Positions 1 through 12,000 are shown, numbered from the stretch's first letter. The stretch: DNA of 64,000 bases from Struthio camelus (GCF_040807025.1 NC_090944.1:2818068-2882067), one strand, 5' to 3'. Translations and numbers: made by a program. The notes: generated from the letters alone by a model not told the origin.

Positions 1-2
1 GC

Positions 3-791
3 CTCTGGAAACAATGGCTCTACAAAGTATCTTCCAGTGCACCTCCTCCTGCAGAACCAAACATAAACCTCCCTAGTGAGACCACTCTGCTGGAACATTT
101 CAAGCAAGAGCCAAACAGAGAGGAAGAAATAAAATGCTTCTTGCCAAAGGATGCATTTCCCATGGCTATTTCCAAGGAGGTGGTCATGAAGGGAGCGCTG
201 CCCTTCAGGAAAAAGCCTTTGTGCAGCTGCGCTATTACCAGAACGGAGCAGCTTCACGACCGCATCACACAGCTCATCAGCCTCCCCATTGACACAAAGG
301 AACAGGAGCCAATGCATGACAACCAAAGTTGCATTCATGACAGACTGCATGAAATAAGAGAACAGGTGGACTCGGCAGCCAGGAACTCCACATATGTCTT
401 CACTCATGGATACAGAAGACATTCAGCAGTGTCTCTAGGCAAAGTGGCAGCAGAAAGGTTGGCAAAGATGCAGAAGGCTTTCACAAGAGCAAACGACCCC
501 ACTTTCTACCTGCGGGGCCAGAGAGAAGACTTCTTCACAAGTTTCCACATGTCCTGCCAAGGAGCGCCCTCTATCACAGCATTTGCTGATTTTTTATGTG
601 ACAAGCTTTCAGGAGCTCTTTGACAGGCAGTGTCTGTGAAGACTGCTCTTGATATAGCCTGGGCTCATACAATCGGAGTTGAAGGGCTGCACGGCTGCTG
701 GAAGCAATGCCCGTTCTGCAGCGCTCTTTGCACAGACACAATACGTGCTCCTGATGGGGACCACAGTGTTCACTTCCATCGCCCTCAAGTC
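3..791 (+). pseudogene. GVIN-like very large GTPase fragment (broken)
   Basis: An open frame enters from the left edge (codon at 3-5, 'LWKQWLYK...') and runs about 206 codons to a TGA at 621-623. The same frame then continues recognisably ('VKTALDIA', then 'QCPFCSALC', then 'HSVHFHRPQ') to a TAA at 789-791. From memory of the family, these blocks fit the C-terminal part of interferon-induced very large GTPases: the 'NDPTFYL...F.ISCQGA.SIT.FA.FLC.KL' block, the 'KTALDIA' block and the Cys/His 'QCPFC...C...H' block. In intact members a long stretch separates 'KTALDIA' from 'QCPFC'; here only about a dozen codons remain, so there is an internal deletion as well as the stop. GVIN proteins are usually encoded in one giant exon, which fits the absence of splice sites. 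Family assignment is by recall and is fairly secure; that it is non-functional is inferred from the breaks. The 5' part lies outside the window. Confidence 0.72.
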
Positions 792-1930
792 TAACCCAGT
801 GGGTTAGAACAAATCGGTTTGTCCCTGCCCTTTGCTCCAGTGTTGTATCAAGTCACTGTTGCCTTGTACTTGAGGATAACAAGGAAGCTGCCTATACAAA
901 GTCTAGAGAAACAGGAGCAGCTTCTGCCAGTTGGAGTCTCACCCCAGAAAGCTCCCCGCAGGCATGCTGCAAATGGCTTGTGTGCCGTTTCCGCTCACAA
1001 TTGCAACAAGATTGCTGTGGACAATTGGAGGCAAAGCAGCAACCCCTCCAGAAGGGGAAAAGTGCCCAAAGACAGATGTGATCTCTGAGCTGAAACAGCT
1101 ATCCCCTCCACATAGCATCTCCCAGCACCAAAACGGTCTGCAATGGCAATGGCCTGAATGTATTGGCATCCCTTTCAGGCAGTCCAAGAGATCACTCCTG
1201 CTGGAAGCTGCATTTCATTTCATCCCTTTGTATTTCAGGTCCCAGTCTTACTTCCCGAAACATGTATACAATCAACTCAAGCCTTCAGCAAAGAACTCAA
1301 ACAATAGCCAGCACAGTTGGCAAGATACAAACATGGGTATTTTGGACTTCTGGACTCCATGAAGCAGAGTCTCTGCTGAAGTCTGTGCTTTTAAAGTCCA
1401 ACTGGACTGATAGGATCCCCTCATCTGATGGCCTCGGGAACAAACATGTCACAGAATGTCACCCTTCACCAAGGTCTCTCTCTTGTGTTTGATCCTGTGG
1501 CTCTGCTCTGTCTGTAACACATGTTCCCACGTTCATAGCTCTGTACCAGCAACAAGCAGTAAAAGGGGCCTGTTGCCTGCTCTCGCTTCCTGACGTTCTC
1601 CTTGTATGTGGGAAGCATCGTGCGGGTGCTGGCGGGGAGGTTGTGGGGAGAGAAAGTGCTAGGTGCCTTTGGGAAGGTCTTCCGCAGGAGCCAGGCCTGA
1701 AGCCCCCTTACGAAGCCTTGCTGCAGAGTGCAGGCGTCTCCTGCTGAGCCTGGCAAGAGCTGGTCGCACTCTCCTGTGGCAAGTCAGGTCCAGTACGCTC
1801 GTCTGCACGGGCAGGACTGGAGGCTGTTGTCCCAAGAGGGCCACCTCTCCCTCCTGGCTCAGCTGGTGCACATAGAGATTTGCACGGCTCCTGCCACAGA
1901 CAGAGATTGAAGCAATGTGGGATGAGGGCC
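792..1930. other. Intergenic, nothing recognised
   Basis: Short frames occur on both strands but none has a recognisable motif, and no repeat family is obvious. Around 1674-1925 the sequence is GC-rich and shares short stretches ('tgccacagaca') with 3341-3352. This hints that it belongs to the same duplicated segment as the 69-bp repeats that follow. Confidence 0.4.
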
Positions 1931-1999
1931 AGGGCACATACAAGGTGTGAAAAGCAGCAGAGCGGCTGCAACGCTAGTCAGGGTCTCTCCTGGTGCTGG
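1931..1999 (+). repeat. 69-bp direct repeat, left copy
   Basis: This 69-bp stretch recurs at 3128-3196 with two substitutions by eye. It contains the shared core 'aaaagcagcagagcggctgc'. Its right end runs straight into the G-rich minisatellite. The left copy has unique sequence on its left and the array on its right; the right copy is the mirror case. This is what an array expanded or inserted inside a duplicated target would look like. Confidence 0.9.
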
Positions 2000-3127
2000 G
2001 CTTGTCATGGGGGTGCTGAGGGGATCTGGGCGTTGTGTTGGGGGTTCTGGGCTTGTCGTGGGGGTGGAGAGGGGACGTGGGCCTTGTGTTTGGGGTGCAG
2101 GGCCTGTTGTGGGGGTCCTGAGTAGTCAGGGCGTTGTTTTGGGGGTGCTGGGACTTGTTTTGGGAGAGCTAGGCTTGTTTTGGGGTGCTGAGGGGACCTA
2201 GGCATTGTTTTGGGAGTGCTGGAGGTATCTGGGCCTTGTATTGGGGGTGCTGGGCTTTTCATGAGGGTGCTGAGGGGATCTGGGCATTGTGTTGTGGGTA
2301 CTGGGCTTGTCATGGTGCTCAGGGGATCTAGGCCTTGTGTTGGGCATCCTGAGAGTATCGGGGCCTTTTTCTGGGGGTGCTGGGTCTTGTTTTAGGGGTG
2401 CTGGTCTTGTCGTTGGGGTGCTGAGGGGATCTGGGCTGTGTTTTTGGGGTGCTGGGCATTGCTTTTGGGGGTGCTGGGCATTGTGTTGGAGGTGCGGGGC
2501 TTTTTTTGGGGGTGCTGAGGGGATCTGGGCCTGGTTTTAGGAGCGCTGAGGGTATCTGGGGCTTTTATTGGAAATGCTGGTCTTGTCATGGGGACGTTGA
2601 GGGGATTTGGGCCTTGTATTGGGAGTGCTGGGCTTTGTGTTGGGGGTTCTGATGGGATCTGTGTCTTTTTTTGGGGGTGGTGAGGGGATCTGGGCCTTGT
2701 ATTAGTAGTGCTGAGGGGATCTTGGCCTTGTTTTGTGAGTGGTGGGTCTTGTTTTGCACGTGCTGAGGCGATCTGGGCATCTGGGCATCTGGGCATGTTT
2801 TGGGGGTGCTGGGCCTTGCTGTGGGGGTGCTGAGGGGATATGTTGGGGGTGCGGGGCTTATGTTGTGGGTGCTGAGGAGATCTGGGCATTTTGTTGGGGG
2901 GCTGGGCTTATGGTGGTGCTGAGGGGATCTGGGCCTTGTGTTGGGGGTGCGCGGCTTGTCATGGGGGTGCTGAACGGGATCTGGGCCTTATGTTTGGGAG
3001 TGCTGGGCCTTGTTTTGGGGTGCTGGGCCTTGTTTTTGGAGTTCTGGGCTTTGTTGTGGGGGTGCTGAGGGGATCTGGGCCTTGTGTTGGGCGTTCCTGA
3101 GGGGATCTGGGCGTTGTATTGGGGGTC
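1990..3127 (+). repeat. G-rich minisatellite array
   Basis: About 1.1 kb of degenerate tandem units. The + strand is built from 'gggggtgctgggcttgt' (about 21 bp) alternating with a longer form that carries the extra 'gaggggatctg' (about 30 bp). Translated, it gives repetitive Gly/Val/Leu/Cys peptides in several frames ('GVLRGSGPCV'), which I take as a by-product of unit lengths divisible by three. It is the reverse complement of the large array at 6036-13075. Each unit has several G-runs of three to five bases, so the + strand could form G-quadruplexes. Confidence 0.92.
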
Positions 3128-3196
3128 AGGGCGCATACAAGGTGTGAAAAGCAGCAGAGCGGCTGCAACGCTAGTCAGGCTCTCTCCTGGTGCTGG
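3128..3196 (+). repeat. 69-bp direct repeat, right copy
   Basis: Near-identical partner of 1931-1999, differing by A/G near the start and G/C in 'tcaggctctc'. Its left edge abuts the end of the G-rich array and its right edge enters non-repetitive GC-rich sequence. Confidence 0.9.
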
Positions 3197-4000
3197 AGAC
3201 AGTGGGGTGGGGGGACAAGCGGCAGGTCCTCGTCCCAGGAGCTGCCCAAGACGTGGGCACTCGTCGTGGCGCCAAGGGGAGAAGCCATCTGGCAAGCAGC
3301 GCCCAGGAGGCCGTACCGGGGCGGTCCGGCTGGATTTCCTGCCACAGACAGCTCTCGCCACGCCAGCCAGAAACGCAGCAGCCTCCACCGCAGCCTTCTC
3401 CATCGCCATTTGTTATTGGAGCGGCTCTTGGAGGGGCAAGGGGGAAAGGATTCCCCACATTTTCACTTTTTTGGGGGGGGGGGTGGCACATTTCCTTTCT
3501 GATTTGCAACACTTTCTTTTTTTTTTTTTTTCTCCCTGTCTTTTGGCAGATGGAGGGTGGTGGTTGCCCATATTTGAGCAGCTTGTGTGCAGGTTTTTAA
3601 AATGTATTTCCTGAGGAAGTTTTTTACAGCCTTGAAACTCTGCAGGTTTTTTTCCAGCAGTTTTTTTTTTGGTCTTTTTCTTCTTCCTCCCCCACAAGCA
3701 ATCACCCATAGGGGTCATTTATTTACTTACACACTGTGGGTTTTATTTATTTACCCATGGGAAGGAGGCTGGGTTGGGGTTTGGCTGTTCTTTGTTTTTC
3801 AGCAGCTCCCCCTTTCCCCTCACCCCCCCCAGCCATTTCCTTGGGGCGTTCCTGATTAATTTTCACTCGGGGGTCACGGAGTCAGGCGCAGGGGCAGGGG
3901 GTGGGATGCCCTCTCCCCCCGAGCAGCTGGTTGTGGCTCCATTACTCCTTTTCTCCGGAGCCCGTTTTCTCTGGGCATTTCCTCACTCCCTGCTGGCCCG
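3197..4000. other. GC-rich spacer with homopolymer runs
   Basis: No gene is recognised. It holds an 11-base G run (3473-3483), a 15-base T run (3517-3531) and a T-rich stretch around 3635-3690. Translated peptides are low complexity. Confidence 0.5.
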
Positions 4001-4002
4001 GG

Positions 4003-4117
4003 GAAGCTTCTAGAAGGTGCCGGAGCAACAGCTGCGGTAGGAGCCTCCTGATTGGTGGGTGTGGGAGTGTTAGCTGTGTCCTGATTGGCGGGTTGTGGAT
4101 GGCAGCGTGGGGCGGGG
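4003..4117 (+). promoter_or_regulatory. Promoter-like motif cluster: HSE, two CCAAT boxes, GC box
   Basis: Positions 4003-4015 read GAAgcTTCtaGAA, a perfect three-unit heat-shock element. Two inverted CCAAT boxes in nearly the same context ('cctgattgg') follow at 4051-4055 and 4084-4088, then a GC box (GGGGCGGGG) at 4109-4117. The order resembles a CpG-type, HSF-responsive promoter without a TATA box. There is no identified transcript or coding exon downstream, and the HSE alone could occur by chance about once in a few windows of this size. Direction of transcription is a guess. Confidence 0.35.
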
Positions 4118-4137
4118 AGTGAAGCCTTGTCTGTCCC

Positions 4138-4208
4138 TGCTGAGGGGATCTGGGGGTTGTGGGGGGTGCGGGGGGGATCTGGGGGTTGGGGGCGCTGGGG
4201 GTGTTTTG
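4138..4208 (+). repeat. Short remnant of the G-rich minisatellite
   Basis: About 70 bp of 'ctgaggggatctggggg' units in the same orientation as the 1990-3127 array, separated from it by the GC-rich spacer. It abuts the left copy of the roughly 270-bp module. Confidence 0.75.
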
Positions 4209-4480
4209 GGGGCAGAGAGGCGGGAGGCAGGGCAAGGGGAGGCCTTGGCTGCAGAGGTCTGCCCCTGCGGCAGGTGCTGGAATGGGGAGGGCACTAGTGT
4301 GTGCCTGTGGCCTGGGCAGGTGCCGCAGGAGCGGGGGGAGGCGCAGGCCGGGGCAGAGCAGGATGCAGCCCAGAGGCAGAGAGGTGGGCATGGCCGTGCT
4401 GAGCTGCCGAGGCCAAGAGAGGATTGTGGTGGGGGGGTGCTGAGAAGAGGGCAACAGCAATATGTGCACTGCACAGGCAG
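4200..4480 (+). repeat. Module copy A of a locally repeated ~270-bp sequence
   Basis: Shares with 13150-13440 nearly the whole run from 'gcagagaggcgggaggcagg' through 'cccagaggcagagaggtggg' to 'gctgagaagagggcaacagc', and more loosely with 5140-5390. No conserved reading frame is evident. The module appears only next to the minisatellite arrays in this window, so it may be part of the same segmental unit or of an unnamed interspersed repeat. Confidence 0.8.
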
Positions 4481-5139
4481 AGCCGGCTCCGTTGTGCTGA
4501 CAACCAGGCGGTGTTGGTGAGCGATGAAGGCCATGAGCTGCTGGACTGCCTCCCAAAAGTTGCACACAAAGAGTGGCCGGCGCACGTGAGACATCGCCAG
4601 CGCATCGTGCAGAAGCCTCCAGAGGCCCAGAGGGCAAACTGGGCATGAGGTGCAAGCTGCCTCGGCCCTCAGATGCCCAACGGGACAGGGCCTGCGAGAT
4701 TGCTGGTGGGGCGCTGCTGGCGCATCGGAGGCTCGAAGGCATCATCTTGGGCTGCTGCAGAAGGGCAGGTGAGAGGCAAGTGGGGGACGGAGCAGGCGCA
4801 GAGGCGGCAAGAGGTGGAGAGCAAGGGCTGGCCTGAGAAGAAGCAAGGGGCTGCTGCTCATGCAAAAGAGCCAGCAGCACACTCGTGCTGCACTAGTGCG
4901 AGAGCTCTGCCGAGGACAATGAGGCAGAGAGAGAGGAAGGAGGAGGCTGGAGGTGAGCAACCGCATGCAAGAGTGAGTGCGGCACTGTGCAGCTGGTCGC
5001 AGCAAGAAATCGCCGCCGCTGCCGGTGCCCACGTGCCTCTGGCGCAGGCAAGGCTTGGCAGAGGAGCTGCCCTCGCTCACTCTGTGTGTGCCTCTTCTTG
5101 CAGCAGCCTGTGTGGTGCACAAGGAAGCGGAGGAGGAGT
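4481..5139. other. GC-rich spacer, no gene recognised
   Basis: Frames on both strands are open for short distances only and carry no recognisable motif. Positions 5062-5110 ('gaggagctgccctcgctcac' onward) match 13082-13128, just before module copy C. The repeated module therefore extends further left in copies B and C. Confidence 0.5.
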
Positions 5140-5390
5140 GTGGAGCAAGGCAGGAGGCAGGGTAGGCAGAGGCCTTGGCTGCAGGGCATCAGGCTGTGCG
5201 AGAGACCGTGATGCGGGGGGCTCCCTGAATGTGTGCCTGTGGGCCTTGCAGCTGTGGCGTGGCCCTGGGGAGACTGAGGGCAGGATGGAGCCCAGAGGCA
5301 GAGAGGTGCTCATGGCGTGGCTGAGGTGCAGAGGCCAAGGAGGGGATGGGTGTTGGGAGTGCTGAAGAGCAGGCAATGGCTTAGGGAGGG
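5140..5390 (+). repeat. Module copy B, more diverged
   Basis: Contains 'aggccttggctgcag', 'cccagaggcagagaggtg' and 'gtgctgaagagcaggcaa' in the same order as copies A and C, with more substitutions and small indels. It is the oldest-looking of the three. Confidence 0.65.
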
Positions 5391-6035
5391 CCAGGGTAAA
5401 TGGAAAGGCTGCCGCAGAGCTGCCCGAAGGCCGGTGCTGAGACACAGCCCAGGCGCCCGGTGCAGGTGTGTCTGCAGGGCCCCTCTGTGCGGCAAGGCTG
5501 GGTGCCTTTGGGGCCTGCCTGGTGCAGGGGTGCCTGCTCAGGGGCAAAAGGGAGCCCTGAGGGAGGGTTGTCGCCTGCTTTCTGCCTCCCAGGTGGAGCA
5601 AAGAGACATTGGGCAGCATGCGAGTGCCCCCATGCTGCCTATGGAAGATGCTCGGGTAGTGCTGGCTCTTGCCTGGCCAACAGCAGCCCCTGGCAGTGGC
5701 TCTGGTGGCTCTCAGCTAGGCAGGAGTGCTGAGGCAGAGGTGTGGTGGCATGCCACTCAGAGGGGAAGGCAGAGCTGTGACTGTGTTGCTGCGTGTGCTG
5801 CCAAGGGGCTGTGGGCAAGAGGAGTGGCCACATGCCTCGTGCTTGTTGTGACCCAGGTGAGCTGCAGCTCCAAGCATCTGCGGAGTTCTCCAGAGGCGGA
5901 GACAGGAACAATCGGGAAGCTGCATGAGCCATGGCATGCGCAGTGGTGGAGGGCATGCGGGCTGCCTGCCGGGGGGTGAGTAGCCCCATTCAAGAGGCTG
6001 CAGTTGAGGCTTTCAAGGAGCCAGCGACACAGTCT
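5391..6035. other. GC-rich spacer before the large array
   Basis: No gene or repeat family recognised. The transition into the C-rich array occurs around 6036 ('cactcccaaaacaatgcgca'). Confidence 0.4.
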
Positions 6036-9000
6036 CTGCACTCCCAAAACAATGCGCAGATCCCCTCAGGACGCCAATAAGCCCAGCACCCCCAACACAA
6101 GGCCCACATCCCCTCAGCAACCCCAAAACAAGGCCCAGCAACTCCAACACAAAGCCCAGCTCCCCTCTGCACCCCCACAAAAAGCCCAGCACCCACAACA
6201 CAAGCCCAACACCTCCAAAACAAGCCCCATATCCCCTCAGTACCCCCAACACAAGGCACCGATCTCCTCAGCAACCCCAACACAAGGCCCAGATCCCCTC
6301 AGCACCCCCACAACAAAGCCCAGCACCTCGAAAAAAAAAGCTGAGATGCCCTCAGCACTCGCAACACAAGCCGAACACCTCAAAAACAAGCCCCAGATCT
6401 CCTCAGTACCCCCAAAGAAGGCCCCGATCTCCTCAGCACCCCCAACACAACACCCACATCCCCTCAGCACCCTGACCACAAGCCCAGCATCTCCAAAACA
6501 AGGCCCAGATCTCCTCTGCACGACGGGAAAAAAGGCCCAGCACCCCTATAACAAGGCCAGATCCCCTCTGCAACCCCACCACAAGCCCAGCATCTCCAAA
6601 AAAAGGCCGAGATTCCGTCAGCACCCCCACCAAAAGCCCAGCACCCCCAACACAAGCCCAGATCCCCTCAGCACCACGGAAAAAAGGCCCAGCACCTCGA
6701 AAACAAGGCCAGATCCCCTCAGCACCCCCACTACAAGCCCAGCACCTAGAAAACAATGCCCCGATCCCCTCAGCACCCCCACCACAAGCCCTGCACCCCC
6801 AACACAATGCCCAGATCCCCTCAGCACCCCTACCACAAGCCCTGCACCCACAACACAAGGCCCCGATCCCCTCAGCAACCCCAAAACAAGGCCCAGATCT
6901 CCTCAGCAAACCCATTACAAGACCACATCCCCCAACACAACGCCCAGATCCCCTCAGCACCCCCAAAACAAGGCCCTGCACTCCCAAGACAAGGCCCAGC
7001 TCCCCTCTGCACCTCCACAAAAAGCCCAGCAGCCTGCATGACAAGCCCAACACCTCGAAAACAAGCCCCAGATCCTCTCAGCACCCCCACAACAAGGCCC
7101 ATATCCCCTAAGCACCCCCACAACAAGGCCAGCACCCGCAACACAAACCCAGCACCTCGAAAACAAGCCCCAGATCCCCTCAGCACCCCCAACAGAAGGC
7201 CCAGATCCCCTAAGCACCCCCACAACAAGGCCAGCACCTGCAAAACAAACCCAGCACCTCGAAAACAATCCCCAGATCCCCTAAGCACCCCCACAACAAG
7301 ACCCAGATCCCCTAGGCACTCCCACACGCCCAACACAACAAAAACATGGCCTAAATCACCTCAGCATCCCCACCACAAGCCCAGCACTCCAAAAACAACA
7401 CCCAGCACCCCCAACACAACGCTCCGATCCCCTCAGCAACCCCAAAACAAGGCCCACATCCCCTCAGCAAACCCATTACAAGACCAAATCCCCCGACACA
7501 AGGCCCACATCCCAACAGCAGCCCGACCACAAGCCCAGCACCCGAAACACAACACCCAGATCCCCCCTGCACCCCCACCACTAGCCCAGCACTCCCACAA
7601 TAAGCCCAGCACCCTCAGTGCAAGACCTAGCTCTCCTCAGCACCCCCACCACAAGCCCAGAACCCCCAACACAATGACCAGATCCCCTCAGCAACCCCAC
7701 CACAAGGCCCTGATCCCCTCTGCACTCCCAAACCACATCCAGCACCTCGAAAACAAGCCCCTGATCCCCTCAGCACCCCCACTACAAGCTCAGCACCTAG
7801 AAAACAACGCCCTAATCCCCTCAGCACCCCCACCACAAGCCCAGCTCCCCCAACACAATGCCCCGATCCCCTCATCAACCCCAAAACAAGGCCCAGATCC
7901 CCTCAGCAAACCCATTACAAGACCAGCTCCCCCGACACAAGGCCCACATCCCCTCAGCACCCCCAAAACAAGGCCCAGCAACTCCAACACAACGCCCAGC
8001 TCCCCTCTGCACCCCCACAAAAAGCCCAGCCCCCGCAACACAAGCCCAACACCTCCAAAACAAGCCCAGATCCCCTCTGCACTCCCACAAGCTCAGCACA
8101 ACAAACACACGGCCCAGATCCCCTCTGCACACCTATAACAGGCCCAACACCTCCAATACAAGCCCCAGATCCCCTCCGCACTCGCACAACATGCCCAGCA
8201 CCCCCCCGACAAGCCCAGATCCCCTCAGCACCACTATGACAAGTCCAGCACCCCCAACACAATGCCCCAGATCCCCTCAGCAACCCCAAAACAAGGCCCA
8301 CATCCCCTCAGCAAACCCATTACAAGACCAGCTCCCCCGACACAAGGCCCACATCCCCTCAGCACCCCCAAAACAAGGCCCAGCAACTCCAACACAACAC
8401 CCAGCTCGCCTCTGCACTTCCACAAAAAGCCCAGCAGCCTGCATGACAAGCCCAGCACCTCAAAACAAGCCCCATATTCCCTCAGCACCCCCACAAGAAG
8501 GTCCAGATCCCCTCAGCACCCCCATGACAAGCCCAGATCCCCTCTGCACTCCCACAAGCCCAACACAACAAACACACAGCCCAGATCCCCTCTGCACACC
8601 CATAACAGGCCCAACACCTCCAATACAAGCCCCAGATCCCCTCCGCACTCGCACAACACGCCCAGCTCCCCTAACACAAGCCCAGATCCCTCCTGCACCC
8701 CCACAACAAAGCCCAGCACACCAAACACAATGCCCCGATCCCCTCAGCACCCCCACCACAAGCCCTGCACCCCCAACACAATGCCCCAGATCCCCTCATC
8801 AACCCCAAAACAAGGCCCAGATCCCCTCAGCAAACCCATTACAAGACCAGCTCCCCCGACACAAGGCCCACATCCCATCAGCACCCCTAAAACAAGGCCC
8901 AGCAACTCCAACACAACGCCCAGATCCAATCTGCACCCCCCAAAACAAGGCTAGCACCCTGCATGACAAGCCCATCACCTCCAAAACAAGCCCAGATCCC

Positions 9001-12000
9001 CTCAACACTCCCACAAGCTCAACACAACAAACACACAGCCCAGATCCCCTCAGCACTCCCAACACAAGGCCAAGCACTCCCAAGACAAGGCCCAGATCCC
9101 CTCCGCACTCGCACAACACGCCCAGCACCCCTAACACAAGCCCAGATCCCCTCTGCACGCCCACAACAAAGTCCAGCACCACCAAAACAAGGCTCTGATC
9201 CCCTCTGCACTCCGAAAACAAGGCCTAGCACCCCTAAAATAAAACCTAGCTTTCCTCAGCACAACCACGACAAGCCCAGCTCTCCCCCATACAAGCCCAA
9301 ATCCCCTCAGCACCCTCCATGACAAGCCCAGCACTCCCAACACAATGTCCAGATCCCCTCAGCACTCCCACAAGCCCAACACAACAAACACACAGCCCAG
9401 ATCCCCTCAGCAGCCCCAACACAAGGCCCAGCACTCCCAAGACAAGGCCCAGACCCCTCAGTACCCCTATGACAAGCCCAACACCTCCGACACCATGCCC
9501 AGATCCCCTCTGCACCCCCACAACAAGCCCCAGATCCCCTCGGCACTCCCACAAGCCCAACACAACAAACACGCAGCCCAGATCCCCCCTGCACACCCAT
9601 AACAGCCCCAACACCTCCAATACAAGCCCCAGATCCCCTCCGCACTCGCACAACACGCCCAGCACCTCAAAAACAATGCCCAGATCCCCTCTGCACCCCC
9701 ACAACAAAGCCCAGCACCTCAAAAACAATGCCCAGACACCCTAAGCACCCCCACAACAAAGCCCAGCACCCCAAACACAACGCCCAGATCCCCTTCAGTA
9801 CCCTCATGACAAGACCAGCACCCCCAACACAACACTCAGCTCCACTGAGCAGCCTGAAAACAAGCCTAGCAACCCCAACACAACACCCAGATCCCCCAAA
9901 ACAAGGCCCAGCACCTCCAACACAACACCCAGCTCCCCTCTGCACCCCCAAAACAAGGCTAGCACCCTGCATGACAAGCCCAGCACCCCCAAAACAAGCC
10001 CATCATCCCCTCAACACTCCCCCAAGCCCAACACAACAAACACACGGCCCAGATCTCCTCTGCACCCCCAACACAAGGCCCAGCACTCCCAAGACAAGGC
10101 CCAGACCCCTCAGTACCCCCATGACAAGCCTGACACCCACACAACAAGACCCAGATCCCCTTTGCACACCCACCACTATCCCAGCACCCCCAACACAAGC
10201 CCAGCACCCCCAGTGCAACGCCCAGATCCCCTCAGCACCCCCACCACAAGCCCAGCACCCCCAACACAACGCCCAGATCCCCTCAGCACCCCACCACAAG
10301 GCCCTGATCCCCTCTGCACTCCCAAAACACATCCAGCACCTCAAAAACAAGCCCCATATTCCCTCAACACCCCCACAAGAAGGTCCGGATCCCCTCAGCA
10401 CCCCCATGACAAGCCCAGATCCCCTCTGCACTCCCACAAGCCCAACACAACAAACACACAGCCCAGATCCCCTCTGCACCCCCATAACAGGCCCAACACC
10501 TCCAATACAAGCCCCAGATCCCCTCCGCACTCGCACAACACGCCCAGCACCCCTAACACAAGCCCAGATCCCCTCAGCACCACTATGACAAGTCCAGCAC
10601 CTCCAACACAATGCCCAGATCCCCTCAGCACCCCCACAACAAAGCCCAGCACACCAAACACAATGCCCAGATCCCCTCTGCACCCCTACCACAAGGCCCT
10701 GATCCCCTCTGCACTCCCAAAACACATCCAGCACCTCGAAAACAAGCCCCTGATCCCCTCACTACCCCCAATACAAGGCCCCGATCTCCTCAGCACCCCC
10801 ACCACAACGCCCAGATCCCCTCTGCACCCCCACCACAAGCCCAGCACCCCCAACACAGTGCCCAGATCCCCTCTGCACCCCCATAACAAGCCCAGCACCC
10901 CCAACACAATGCCCCGATCCCCTCAGCAACCCCAAAACAAGGCCCAGATCCCCTCAGCAAACCCATTACAAGACCAGCTCCCCCGACACAAGGCCCACAT
11001 CCCCTCAGCACCCCCAACACAAGGCCCAGCACTCCCAAGACAAGGCCCAGACCCCTCAGTACCCCTACGACAAGCCCAGCCCCTCCACCACAATGCCCAG
11101 ATCCCGTCAGCACGTCCACGACAAGCCCAGCGCACCCAACACAAGGCCCAGATCCCCTCAGCATCCTCCATCACAAGCCCAGCACCCCAAAAACAAGCCC
11201 CAGATCCCCTCAGCACTCCCACACACCCCACACAACAAACACACGGCCCAGATCCCCTCCGCACCCCCAAAACAAGGCCCTGATCCCATCTGCACTCCCA
11301 AAACAAGGCCCAGCACTCCCACAACAAGCCCAGCACCCCCAGTGCAAGACCTAGCTCTCCTCAGCACCCCCACCACAAGCCCAGCACCCCCAACACAACG
11401 CCCAGATCCCCTCAGCACCCCCACCACAAGGCCCTGATCCCCTCTGCACTCCCAAAACACATCCAGCACCTCGAAAACAAGCCCCTGATCCCCTCAGTAC
11501 CCCCAATACAAGCCCCTGATCCCCTCAGCAGCCCCATAACAAACCCAACACCTCCAATACAAGCCCCAGATCCCCTCCGCACTCGTACAACACGCCCCGC
11601 ACCCCCAACACAAGCCCAGATCCCCTCAGCACCACTATGACAAGTCCAGCACCCCCAACACAAGGCCCAGATCCCCTCTGCACCCCCAATGCAATGGCCA
11701 GATCCCCTCTGCAACCCCACCACAAGCGCAGCATCTCCAAAACAAGTACCTGATAAACCTCTGCACCACCAAAAAAAGGCCCAGCACCTTGAAAACAAGC
11801 CCCACATCCCTTCAGCACCTCCACTACAAGCCCAGCACGCCCAACACAATGCCCAGACCCCCTCAGCACCCCGACCACAAGCCCAGCACCCCTAAAACAA
11901 GCCCCAGATCCCCTCAGCACCACTATGACAAGCCCAGCACCCCCAACACAAGCCCCAGATCCCCTCTGCACCCCCAAAACAAAGCCCAGCACCTCGAAAA

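Noticed and set aside
2858..3409. 183-codon frame on the minus strand
   Set aside because: Half is satellite and the rest is GC-rich spacer with no recognisable motif; it is most likely a composition effect.
3942..4880. 312-codon frame on the minus strand
   Set aside because: Low-complexity Pro/Ala/Ser/His-rich translation antisense to repeated GC-rich modules, with no conserved motif.
6756..8138. 460-codon open frame on + (Pro/Ser/Gln-rich), and the similar frames at 7858-9198 and 10162-11283
   Set aside because: They consist entirely of satellite units, comparable frames are open on the other strand, and there is no non-repetitive domain or plausible gene structure.
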